A program made the position numbers and the translations under genes. From positions 6,945,385 through 7,009,384 of the forward strand of contig NW_004955475.1 in NCBI RefSeq assembly GCF_000276665.1: 64,000 nucleotides of DNA, read 5' to 3'. Below are positions 12,317-22,150 of the stretch, one piece after another; positions within the stretch are counted from its first letter, which is position 1, and each line of letters starts with the position of its first letter. The notes below the pieces were generated by a model. The model made no database searches. It was not told the DNA's origin and saw nothing but the letters and a program-made list of their open reading frames with translations. This DNA comes from Chinchilla lanigera. Lineage: Eukaryota > Chordata > Mammalia > Rodentia > Chinchillidae.

Positions 12317-12675
12317 ACACCACAGTCCTGAGGCAATGGAGGAAGTGAAGAGTGCAGATTTTGCACTCCACTCGGCAGGATACTGGTGGAAGGGCAGAGT
12401 GTGGACTCATACTCCACAGGCAGGTACCATCATACCAAGGCAACTGAGCAAGCACACAGTGCAGACTCACACTCTGCTTGCTGGCACCACCTTCCTGTTG
12501 ATAATGGGGGAACAGGTGGGTTAGGACTTGCACCCCATAGGCAGGCACCTCCTTTCTGAAGCAATGGAGGAAACTCAGAGTGCAGACTCACACTGTGTTA
12601 ACTGGCATCACCTACCAGGTGATAATGGAGGAAGGGCCCAAAATTAAAATCTTTCTGCAGCAAAAGATGCTATTA

Positions 12676-12777
12676 GGAGCTGGGGATTTAGCTCAGTGGC
12701 AAAAGCGCCTGCCTGGCAAGTGCAAGGTCGTGAGTTCGGTTCCCGGTACCAGAGAAAAACCAAAAAAAAAAAAAAAA
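12676..12777 (+). mobile_element. ID SINE (tRNA-derived), young, sense
   Basis: The body starts GGAGCTGGGGATTTAGCTC and contains the box B core GTTCGGTTCC, then a CAAAAA tail. A perfect 14-base target duplication AAAAGATGCTATTA flanks it (12662-12675 and 12778-12791). It lies in the host old L1 just beyond the full-length L1. Confidence 0.95.
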
Positions 12778-12915
12778 AAAAGATGCTATTAAAAATACAA
12801 AGTAATTCATAATGGAAGAATAGTTGCAAATGACATATATGATAAGCATCTAGTATGTCATTCATAAAAAGAAATTTTACAACTCAATAGCAAAAACACA
12901 AACAACTGAAGTTAA

Positions 12916-13137
12916 CCACTTAACAGTTTACCCTGGGTGTCACTCAGGTTGAAAATTTTTTATGTAATAACTGTCTTAAGCATTGCTCAGGCAGTTTTCA
13001 TTTTAACCAGCTAATTCCTTTTGAATACAGTTGATAAAATTAGTTTGTATATTTTCTGTTATACTATCTTATAAAATTACCTAAACAATATGCGATTTTT
13101 GGTCATCCTGTATTTAAATAATTAGACTGGTAAGTCA
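12916..13137. mobile_element. Probable piggyBac-type non-autonomous DNA transposon (MITE), 222 bp
   Basis: The element sits between two TTAA tetranucleotides (12912-12915 and 13138-13141). Removing it and one TTAA restores the old L1 reading at the TTAAAAATGGG site. Terminal inverted repeats are visible: CCACTTAACAGTTTA at the left and, on the reverse strand, TGACTTACCAGTCTA at the right (11 of 15 positions match). TTAA target choice and duplication are diagnostic of the piggyBac superfamily. It has no coding capacity. I do not recognise the family name. Confidence 0.6.
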
Positions 13138-13739
13138 TTAAAAATGGGTCAAGGACTTGAAAGAATATTAACCTTCAAATGGTAAAAATAGTTACTAAGA
13201 ACATGAGAAAAATTTCAATATCAATATCATGAGGGAAATATAAATCAAGCTCTAACAGAATGATGCAACACATATAAAAAAGATATCTATAATTTAATAA
13301 AAATAAGCATTTGACAAGGTGTGAAGAGAATGAAACCCTCATATATGCAAGTGAAAACTGGTGCAACTGCTGGAAAAAGTTTGGTGATTCCTCAGCTCAT
13401 CAAACTCAGCCTGTGATTCAGAAATCCCATATATATTCAAACAAAAACTTGCACACAAATATTCCTAGCAGCATTATTCACATTCACCATAGGGTGGGAA
13501 AACACAGGTGTTTGTCAACAAATAAATGAATAAGCAAAATGGGGTATATCCATGCGATAGAATATTATTTGACAGTAATATACAAATGAAGTCCTGATAA
13601 ATGCTCCAATATGGATGGACTTATCAGTTATTGAAAGAGGAATGCTGAAGTATGGAAGTATAATAGTAGCTCCTAAATTGCATTTTCCTTTATGTAAAGC
13701 ATTTAAAAAATACTTAAAGACTTCTTTGATTCACATGCT

Positions 13740-14110
13740 ACTTAAAAGATGATATTTAATCTCTAAAGATTTTGTACTTTTCCATCTGTCTTCTTGTCAT
13801 TAATTTCTATTTTAATTTTATTTTTGTTCAAGAAAAATACTTGCTATGGTTTCTATCTTTTATTTTTTTATTTCAAAAAATAAAAGAAGGAAAACATGTT
13901 AAAAAAACAGACATCCATTTACAAAATAGCATAAGAACAGTACATAAAATACACAAAATTATGTTGCATGGTTGAATGTTCCATGTGAATTTGAGAAGAA
14001 TATGCATTCTGCTGTTTTTTGGAGGAAGTGATCTATATATTCGATTAGATCCACTTGATTGCGAGGGAAGTTCCTCATTCTGATAAAGAATATTTAAAAA
14101 ATAAATTTTG
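13740..14110 (-). mobile_element. Old L1 ORF2 endonuclease region, antisense, with a 100-bp nested L1 3' stub
   Basis: Minus-strand wording matches the old L1 segment around the endonuclease-RT junction, both before 13862 and after 13967. Between them, about 13864-13966, lies only the last ~100 bp of a younger rodent L1 3' UTR (shared TAAAAGAAGGAAAACA motif on the plus strand), a very short retrotransposition product. Its target duplication is not clear. Confidence 0.7.
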
Positions 14111-14250
14111 GGCTGGGTGGCACACACCTGTAATCCCAGCACTCAGGAGGTTGAGGTAGGAGGATCACTGAAAGTTAAATTCCAGCCTGGACTACACAGT
14201 GAGTTCAAGGCCTGCCTGGACTACATAGTGAGACTATGTCTTGAAAAAAG
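14111..14250 (+). mobile_element. B1-type SINE (7SL-derived), sense
   Basis: It starts GGGCTGGGTGGCACACACC and has the Alu/B1 core CTGTAATCCCAGCACTCAGG. The segment CCAGCCTGGACTACACAGTG followed by a second similar copy shows the internal ~29-base duplication that marks rodent B1. An A-rich tail follows. It separates two old L1 pieces. Confidence 0.95.
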
Positions 14251-14254
14251 CAAA

Positions 14255-14515
14255 ATAAAAAGAGTAAATATAAATATCTTTGTCTATCATCATACTTAAT
14301 ACTGAGGAACTAACTGCTTTCCCTCTAAGTTTAGAAGCACAGGAGAATGACCCCTCACTATTTCTATTTAACAACGTACTGCATATTCTAGCTAGTACAA
14401 TCATATAAGAGAAGTAAATAAAATGTACACAGAAAGTAAAGGAAGAAAGAATTTGTTCATGCTTATCTTGCCTATGAACAAAATCCAAAAGAATTCAAAC
14501 AATAATAATTCTCCA
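14255..14515 (+). mobile_element. Old L1 reverse transcriptase region, sense
   Basis: The plus strand follows old L1 ORF2 around the central reverse transcriptase. It is in opposite orientation to 13740-14110, so these are separate L1 events or a rearranged copy. Confidence 0.7.
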
Positions 14516-15010
14516 AATTCCTTCTCAGTGCATCATAGCACAAGGCTCATGATTTCAGGACCTCTTTTTTGTAGTGTTTGATAGTTGTTTTAGCAGTGTT
14601 TGGTAGTGGATTTATTTTGGTAGAGTTTTGTAGTGTTTTTTTACTCACTTTGTTTGATTGATGTCTGCAGTATTTGTGCACTAGGAAGTGCCCATACGCC
14701 ACCTTGTAAATAACAAAAACCTTGGGAGAACTACTTAGAATCTGTGCAAAATAGTTCACTTACAAACTTTAGCACCCATCAAGGATCCTTTTTGCAATAT
14801 TCAGTACTGTAATAAATTCCAAATATCTCTATTCTATTACTCTCTTCCTTTCTACACGTATTAATTAAAATTTTACCATTAGGTAAATCCATTTATTTAC
14901 CTATTTAATTCAATTATGTATATTAGTATGGATTATTGAAAATTTATTTTACACTATGAGTTAAAATTCAGCATTTCATCGTCCTCTCAAAGGTAAACAA
15001 TAACCCCACA
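14516..15010. repeat. Ancient interspersed repeat, class uncertain
   Basis: The text around 14530-14960 resembles a mammal-wide dispersed repeat that I cannot assign confidently by eye. It is AT-rich and has no coding signal. Confidence 0.35.
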
Positions 15011-16777
15011 CTCAAGAATAGGCTATGCATACTGAGTTCCTTCCTTAGAGGATAGTAGAGAAAGGGAAAAATATAAAGTGGAGAAACCTAACAAACAAAA
15101 CCTCAACCAGATTAATAAAGTTAAGATGTTCAAATGACACTATATATTTTCGCTATTTTTTTTAAAAAAACAAGGTAAACAAAAAATTAACAAAATCTCT
15201 TTGTGGAAGATTAAAAATTAACTTGGCAATTTTTTTCCTAGAAAGGGAAAGAGGTGTTGCTCCACAATAACTACTGGTAGCTTTTGTCTTAGTGATCTTA
15301 ATTGTTAAAGTAATACTGCTTGAATGGGATGTTTTCAGTAAAGAAAAATCAAATATTCTCAAAGTGCTGAATAATAAGTGGCACTCATAACTCAAAGACT
15401 ACAAAACCATCAAACTGTGATTATGCCAGACAATTGTCAATGGCTTACTCCAAAAAGCTTGTGAAGTAACCTTGAGAAAGTAGGGTATTATTTAAGCCAA
15501 TTACCAAGGTAGGGAACCATCTCACCAGTGGAGGTGAATATCCAGGAACTCGATTCTTTGTTATGGCTAAGGGAATGGGTTGCTCTCCCTGACACACAGA
15601 AAAAACATGAACAACTAAGAATGATCTTCTGGAAATCAAACTATTCTACCTGAATTACTTAGTAGCTTTGACCCTGAAGAGCTTTTAACTTAGCTCAAAA
15701 ACTTCATCTGCACTGAGGAATAAGAATGAAGAAAAGAGATAGACTGTTAAAATGTCATACAATTTGCTTCAGGATTTCCAAAGTGAAATTTGTGATTTTT
15801 GTTAAGGTTATATGCAGAAACCAGATAATTTAGGAGGAAAAAAGAATTTGATGCTTTGACATTTAGAGCACAAGAAATATAAATTATTAAAATTCCATAT
15901 AAAACAAGTACCTGAAAGAATCTTAGTCTTGTAAAACAAATAGAAATAATTTTAATATAGCATGCTTTATATGTTATTATGTATGTGTTATGATATATTA
16001 ATTTACAACATACTAATGATACTTTTTGTCATTCTAACAACATAAAATGATTTTTGAAAATAAAACATTAACACAGAAACTGTAATCCTATGACTTCCAA
16101 ACAAATTTTACCATTTTTTCTATACAAATTCTGTGGAGCTCTTTTAGTGTATATGCAATTTTTTTCACTTTTCAAAAAAACATGATATCATATAAGAAAT
16201 ACTTTGTCATAGATTTATAATATTCATAAGTGGAATTTTAATGGAAACATTTTTCCCTTGAAATTGGTATATAATATTCATGTCAGACATTTAGATTACT
16301 TCTGATATTTTATTAGTAGTAAAGAGGTAACATGAAAAATGAGTTTCTTTTTCTGGTTAAAATGTGAATCATACTCCATTATTCTATCTCTTCCAGTGAA
16401 CAAAACTAAACTTTCTGTACAAAATGTATGGGGCAAGTATCTTACAATTCTGCAAAGAAAATAGCATCAGGTAAATTATCAAAGGAGAACAAGGCTTGAA
16501 GTACAACCCATTCACTAGTGATTTTCCTGCATTATGTTTTCTTTTGTTTTTCCTCTGATGTACTAAAAGGCAACACAATGTACAAAACTGCACAAGAAGT
16601 GACACAAAGAGCTTTATGGAAAGCCCTAATATTTTGGTCCCAAAGTCAATAAATGAAAATACAGAGATAGAGGAGAGAGAATCTCTTTTTTTTTTCTTTT
16701 TCTCACTCCAGCCTCTAGAGAAGCCTAGCCCCTAAAACATAAAGTCACAGTAGTAGCAACAACATTACCTTAGAAGG
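15011..16777. other. Unique AT-rich sequence, nothing recognised
   Basis: No SINE, L1 or LTR boundary is seen. Short open frames here lack any domain, splice context or codon bias. A pyrimidine-rich tract lies at about 16680-16705. Confidence 0.5.
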
Positions 16778-17154
16778 TGTTGTAGTTTGTGTCTAGACTT
16801 CCCACCACAGTCCTCTTACAGTCATGGGGTGGGGTTCTAGAGTTTATGATTGATTCACGGTCCCATGCTGGGATTATGGGTGTGAGTGCTTCATCCACCC
16901 TAGGGCGGGTAGCTTGCATACAATATAAGTGAGGAAAAGAGGCTTGCTCTTGCTGCTCCTCCCTTTTTGCTCTTGCTGCTTTTGCTGTTTTCCACCACCA
17001 TGAGTTATTGCCCTCTGCCATGTGCCATGCTGCCTTGGAGCCAGCTGATTCTAGACTGAAAATTCCACAAGTTGTAAGCAAAATAAACCTTTCCTTCCTT
17101 AAATTTTGATGTTGGCTATTTTGTCTCAGCAGTGAGACAAAACTAATCAAGATA
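16778..17154 (+). repeat. 5' LTR of the MaLR element
   Basis: About 377 bp. The TATA-like ATATAAG near 16922 is followed by AATAAA at 17092-17097. The end reads AATCAAGATA, where a CA terminus appears mutated. It pairs with 18663-19037 along its full length by eye. Confidence 0.8.
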
Positions 17155-18662
17155 GAATTTAGTATCAGAGAAGTGTGGTAGTTGTTGTGACTATATCTGA
17201 CCCTGTGAATCAATAGCCTTTGGTAATGGCTTGTAGGAAGAGTTTGGAAAGGTTGAGATGTCACCTGAAAGAGTACAGATGGAACTCCTTAGGTTGTTCT
17301 GCATGGGATATTCTGGTTACAGCTCAGAATACCAGAAGACTGATAGAAATCCTGCCGGTAAAGACTGGGCTTAGGAGGTTCCTGCTGGGAAGGACTACAC
17401 TGACTGTTGGACTCCAGATGATGTATGTTACGGCTTAAAAAAAAGTTTGTCTATTTGCTATTGTCCAGAAACTTTGCCTGACACTAAGATTAAGGATGGC
17501 AGACAAATTAAAAAAGCAGAACAATTTTCAAGGCAGATGAATGCTGAGACAGTGGCATGGTTATAGTTGGGGCCTTTTAGCCAGATTTATGTTGAGAATC
17601 AAGAGCAAAGAGACCAGTAGGCTTATTTAAAACATTGTGAGTTTGGTCAGAAAGGAAGATCCAATAAAGCTATGGGCTACAGAGATAGAGCTAAGGAGAT
17701 CTCAATTGCTGAGAAGGGACAGGAAAATATAAAATATGGCCTAAGGAAATCACAAGAAGCAGCAAGTCTCCACCCTTTGCAGACACAAAAGTGAAAGACT
17801 TTGCCTTGAAGAGAAAGACATGGAGCACCATGTTCCTGAATGGTGGCAACTACACCAGGCTCCAAAATGGCAACAGCCATACCAGGATCCAGAATGGCAG
17901 TGCATAGAGAATTTGTTCCTCAGAATCAGATTCAGAGCGCTCAGTGATACAGGCACTTGACTCCTACAGCCAAGAGAAAAGCAGAAAGCCTGGCTACTGC
18001 TCCAGCTGGCAGCACACCTTGACATCATCCAAGTCATGCTGCCTTTAAGTGCATGCAGAATGCAGAAGTTCTGGGGTTAAAAAGAATTCCACCCAGATTT
18101 CAGAAGTCTGGGAGGCCAGGCAACATGCCCCTGAAAGGGCATTGTGTGAAGCTGTGAGGTTAAAGCCAAAGATGCAATGAAGACTCCAGAAATTTGTAGA
18201 AGCCAGCCACATGGATTATCTGAGGAAAACTGCAAGGTGGGAGCAAAGAGTGCCCAAGAGAGAAGTCATGGGAGCTACAACCACCAGAAGTGTCATACAG
18301 GCAGAGCCACATGGAGCTCACAATTTGCCACAGATTGCTTTGGGTGCTGCATGTGTAGCTACAGGACTTAATGTCTGCCCTGCTGGATTTTGGACTTGCT
18401 TTTTTGTTCCAAAGCTTTGTGTCCCCCTAGTTGTATCTTTTGGAATGGTACTGTTTATCTTGTGCCATTGAATGTTGGAAGTGTGTAAATTTTCATTTGT
18501 ACAAGGGCTCACTGCTAAGAATTTACCTTATATCTTGGAGACAGGACTTGGATTTTTCAGCAATGCTAAAACTTTTACAAATTTGACAACTCTTAGAGAT
18601 GAACTAAAATGCTTTTTTCATAAAGAGATATGCATGACTCTTTGGGGAGGCCAGGTGTAGAA

Positions 18663-19037
18663 TGTTATGTTTTGTGTCAAGATGTCCCCTCAAAGCCTCA
18701 TGCAGTTCTGGGGAGGGCTTCTAGAGTTTATGATTGATTCATGGTTCAATGCTGGGATTATGGGTGTGAGTGCTACACCCACCCTAGAGTGAGTAGCTTG
18801 CATACAATATAAAGGAGGGAAAGGGTTTGCTCTTGCTACTCCTCCTTTTTTGTTCTTTCTGCATTTGCTCTTTTCCACTGCCATGAGTTGTTGCACTCTG
18901 CCACATGCCACACTGCCTTGAAACCAGCTGATTCTGAACTGAAAATTCCATAAACTGTAAGCTACATAAACCTTTCAGTCCTTAAATTTGGGTGTCAGGT
19001 ATTTCGTCTCAGCAATGAGAGAAAAGTAACACAGACA
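18663..19037 (+). repeat. 3' LTR of the MaLR element
   Basis: About 375 bp, starting TGTTATGTTTTG and ending CACAGACA. A TATAAA box lies at 18808-18813. The polyadenylation signal is the variant CATAAA near 18965. Visible divergence from the 5' LTR indicates an old insertion. Confidence 0.8.
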
Positions 19038-19109
19038 GTAGGAAACTAAAATTCAGCAAAAGTATTGTGGACACAATAATATGAATAAAAGTTATAGAGA
19101 GAAGCCATC

Positions 19110-20140
19110 AGACAGAGGACTAACATCTAGAATATATAAAGAACTAAAAAAATTAGACCCTTCTAATTTAAAGACTTAATCCAAAAATTGGCATCTGAAA
19201 TGAATAGGCACTTTTAATATGAAGCAGTACAAACTGCAAATAAATGCATGAAAAAATAATGAACATCACTGTTCATTCAAGAAATGCAAGATAAAACAAC
19301 ACTGAGATTCCATCTCATTCCAGAAAGAATGACTATCATCAAGAGATCAAGAGCTGGTGACGTTGTGAGGAAAAAGGAGCCCTTCTCTATTTGGAGGGAA
19401 AGAGTAAATTGGTACAATCACTATGAAAATTGATATGGGGATTCCTCAGAAGATAAAACTAGAGGTTTCATTTGACCCACCTATTTGCATTCTACATACC
19501 ATCACAAAAGAGTTAAGGTCATCATACCACAGTGATACATGAATACCCATGTTTATTGCAGCATAGTTTATACCTAAATCTTGGAGACATCCTATATGCC
19601 CAACAACAGATGAATTGACAAATAAAATATGATATTTATATACAGTACAGTACTATTTTGTCATAAAGAAGGATATATCTGGGACATTTTTAAGTAAATG
19701 GATGCATTTCAAGACCTTAATCTTAAGTGAAATAAATCATATACAGAAGTTTAAGTATCATATCATTTCACTTCTTTGAGAAACCCAAAGTGTAAATAAG
19801 GATACAGTGTAAATAAAGGATAAATATTGGGAAGTAGGAAGAAATTGTTCACCCCACAGCCTCATGCAGTCATGGGGAGGCCTTCTAGAGTTTATGATTG
19901 ATTGGGAAAGGGAACAAGGAAGGGAGGGAAGGAAAGGAAAAGGAATTTTTAAAAAGAAAGAATTGAAGGGAAAAATTGAAAACAGAGCTTTGTAAATTAG
20001 GAGAGGAAGAAGTGTTGATGGGAAGGGAGAGGAATGGGGGAAAAGAGCTAAGATATATTAGGTACAGGTACAAATTCTCCCAGATGAATGTGATCATTAT
20101 GTATGGCTGACATATACTAATAAAAACATAAATAATTGTT
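19110..20140 (+). mobile_element. 5'-truncated L1 3' end, sense
   Basis: It starts within the ORF2 C-terminal region and runs through the 3' UTR, including a polypurine stretch at 19900-20040, to an A-rich end near 20140. The ORF2 part has many stops. A 55-bp piece of MaLR LTR interrupts the 3' UTR (19848-19901). Confidence 0.85.
19848..19901 (+). repeat. Short MaLR LTR fragment inside an L1 3' UTR
   Basis: The sequence CCTCATGCAGTCATGGGGAG and the following TCTAGAGTTTATGATTGATT match the 5' part of the LTRs at 16778 and 18663. Both sides are L1 3' UTR. It is only about 55 bp, far shorter than a solo LTR. Confidence 0.75.
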
Positions 20141-20700
20141 TAATTGTAGGGAGAAGAGAAAGTGGTGGTTTGAAAATCCACTGCATATCTCAGCCTGGAA
20201 TCCAGATACCCAGAAGATAACAATTTAGTAAACCGTAAAGGAGGAAGAGAACCAGGAATCAAGAAAGAGCTGATATGAAAACCAGAAGATACAGAAAAAC
20301 TTGAGAAATCAAAGACAATGCAGAAAAAAGATCAAAGCATTCTAGAACACTAACCCCAGTTCCTGTGGAGGGGAAACTGTCTCTGCAAACACAAGTTAAG
20401 CCTGGAGAGATTTAGCAAACCCAGGGAGGAACAATGAGCCAGCAGCTCTAGCAGCAAGGAAAATACTGTAAATTGAGATAAAAAGTGAGACTTTTATGCT
20501 GAAAAATCACCCTTTTCATATAGTATGGGAAGTTGGGAAGAAATGGTAAAGTTGGAGAAGAAATCCATCAGAGCACCTGCTGTATTTGAGAGTGATTAAT
20601 TAGGAGACATTTTGGGAAAGTGTTGTTTAAGACTAAGTTTCCGCAACTTCATCTTAAAGAGGCCTGAAAAGGAAACAGTCACCCACTCCAATAAATTTTT

Positions 20701-20703
<3 letters not shown>
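20141..20703. other. Unassigned sequence upstream of a CT microsatellite
   Basis: The block is A-rich and purine-biased and could be 5' UTR or ORF1-side sequence of an unknown L1 subfamily, given the sense L1 downstream, but no diagnostic motif is present. Confidence 0.3.

Positions 20704-20743
<40 letters not shown>
20704..20743. repeat. (CT)n microsatellite
   Basis: About 20 uninterrupted CT units. Confidence 0.95.
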
Positions 20744-20746
<3 letters not shown>

Positions 20747-21230
20747 GCTGTTTAGGATTATTTCTTTTTTCTTTTTCTTCTTTTATTGTTGTAGTTTTGT
20801 TTTGTTCTTTTTCTAATTTTCTTATTGGCTTTTCTATTGTTACTTTTACCTAATTCTATTAACTTTCTTTTATTCTTTAACTGAATTTCTTATGTTTCTT
20901 TTCTTACATCCTCCTTCTCATCTTCCTTTTCTTTTCAAAATTTTGCTTCTTTCATTTTTCCCTTTCCCTACACCCTCCATTTTTATTATTAGTATTTTTA
21001 TTCTACTTAAGCTTTGATAATTTTTTAGGTATTTACTTTGTTAAATGCTATTATTCATGAATCCTTGGGGGCTGCTAACAGTGCTGTAGCTGTTTCATTT
21101 AGTAGATACTTAGTGTATGTCAATAACTTGGCCTGTCTTGGTGGCTCTATTATTAGTAGTACTATTGCTATTTTAATCAATAGTAAAAAAACACAGAAAC
21201 CACACAAACACATGGAGATTAAATAACACA
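20744..21230. other. Unassigned T-rich segment
   Basis: A T-rich stretch grades into a segment around 21050-21180 that looks like part of an older interspersed repeat but cannot be named. Old L1 begins at about 21231. Confidence 0.3.
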
Positions 21231-21942
21231 TTACTGAAAAATCAATGGATCACAGAAAAACTCATGGAAGAAATTTTTAAAGTTTCTAGAAAAAAATGAC
21301 AATTGAAGTAAAACACACCAAAATCTATGGGACATAATGAAAGAACTTTAAAGAGGGAATTTTATATCTGTGAATGCATACATTAGAATAATTGCACAAT
21401 CCACAATAAATAACCTAATGATGCATCTCAAAGTCCTAGGAAAAGCAAGCACAGTCCAACTCTGAAATTAATGGAAGGGAAAAGAAGTTAAAAATACCAC
21501 AGTCTAAATTAATGAAATTGACACTAAAAATAAAAAGGATCAATAAATTAAAAGTTCTTTAAAAGGTTAGACAAGATTGATAAACTTCTCAAAAAAGACA
21601 AAAAATTATACCAATGGAATTACAAATGAAAAAATACAATTACAGCTAACATCACTGAAATCAAAAGGTACAACAAAATATCCCCATATATAGTACAAAC
21701 CAGAAGAAATAGGATATTTCTAGACATATGACAGGCAATAAAATCAAAGTACCAATAAAAACTATACCAACCAAGAAAAGCCAAGGACCCAATGGATTTA
21801 TCACAGAATTCTACCAGAACTTCAGGAAAGATCTAAAGCCAATTTTCTCAAACACTTCAATGAAGTGGAAATTTTAGAAGCACTGCCAATTTCATTCCAG
21901 GAAGCCAGCATTACTTTGATAGGAAAATCTAACAAGGATTTA

Positions 21943-21946
21943 ATGA

Positions 21947-22006
<60 letters not shown>

Positions 22007-22055
22007 AAAGAAAAGAAAGGAAAGAAAGAAAGAAAAGAAAAAAAAGAAAAGAAAA
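21943..22055. repeat. (GAAA)n microsatellite within L1 reverse transcriptase sequence
   Basis: A long GAAA run followed by AAAAG/AAAGA variants lies inside the L1 RT coding sequence. The translation reads NKDL then a Lys/Glu/Arg run and then TRLILMNIGAKLL, so the array expanded from the normally short lysine-rich link just before the conserved ISLMNIDAK motif. Confidence 0.95.
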
Positions 22056-22150
22056 AACCAGGCTAATCTTAATGAACATAGGTGCAAAACTACTCAACAA
22101 GTAGTGACAAACAGAACACAGTAAATCATTTCTTCAAAAGCCATATGTTA

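Larger units (their letters stand above)
5481..12638 (-). mobile_element. Full-length antisense L1 with nested insertions
   Basis: A 15-base perfect target-site duplication (5466-5480 and 12639-12653) brackets this block, and the host L1 is continuous when it is removed. Inside, on the minus strand, are the 5' UTR (right end), ORF1, ORF2, 3' UTR and a poly(A) remnant (poly-T at 5479-5490). Removing the nested L1 (about 600 bp) and solo LTR (482 bp) leaves about 6.1 kb, the usual size of a full-length L1. Both ORFs carry frameshifts and stops, so it is a dead copy. Confidence 0.9.
11480..12638 (-). promoter_or_regulatory. L1 5' UTR built of ~65-bp degenerate tandem monomers
   Basis: From 11480 to 11834 and from 12317 to 12638 the sequence repeats a unit of roughly 55-70 bp. 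Anchors are a CACCACC-type start, CAATGGAGGAA in the middle and AGTGCAGACTCACACT near the end. About ten units can be counted by eye. Position at the 5' end of a full-length L1 with an intact target duplication shows this is the element's 5' UTR. Tandem 5' UTR monomers are known promoters in murine L1s, with longer units; promoter function here is inferred. A solo LTR interrupts the array. Confidence 0.75.
12654..13660 (+). mobile_element. Continuation of the host old L1 ORF2, sense
   Basis: After the full-length L1 the old L1 resumes exactly where it broke off at 5480 and continues toward the ORF2 C-terminus. It is interrupted by an ID (12676-12777) and by a TTAA-flanked element (12916-13137). 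The frame at 13311-13529 keeps some C-terminal wording. Degraded throughout. Confidence 0.8.
16778..19037 (+). mobile_element. ERVL-MaLR endogenous retroelement with two LTRs
   Basis: Two similar LTRs, 16778-17154 and 18663-19037, flank a 1.5-kb internal segment. Both begin TGTT. The five bases before the left LTR (GAAGG) and after the right LTR (GTAGG) differ at one position, matching the 5-base duplication of class III (ERVL) elements. The internal region starts with wording like TTAGTATCAGAGAAG, typical of MaLR internal starts, and shows no gag, pol or env frame, as expected for non-autonomous MaLR elements. The antisense open frame at 16770-17264 is a chance frame across the LTR. Confidence 0.8.

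Noticed and set aside
12676..12777. Possible tRNA gene (box A and box B present)
   Set aside because: Sequence is an ID SINE with A tail and target duplication; it cannot fold as a complete tRNA.
16770..17264. 164-codon minus-strand frame
   Set aside because: It covers the 5' LTR of the MaLR element in reverse; the same LTR at 18663 lacks a comparable frame.
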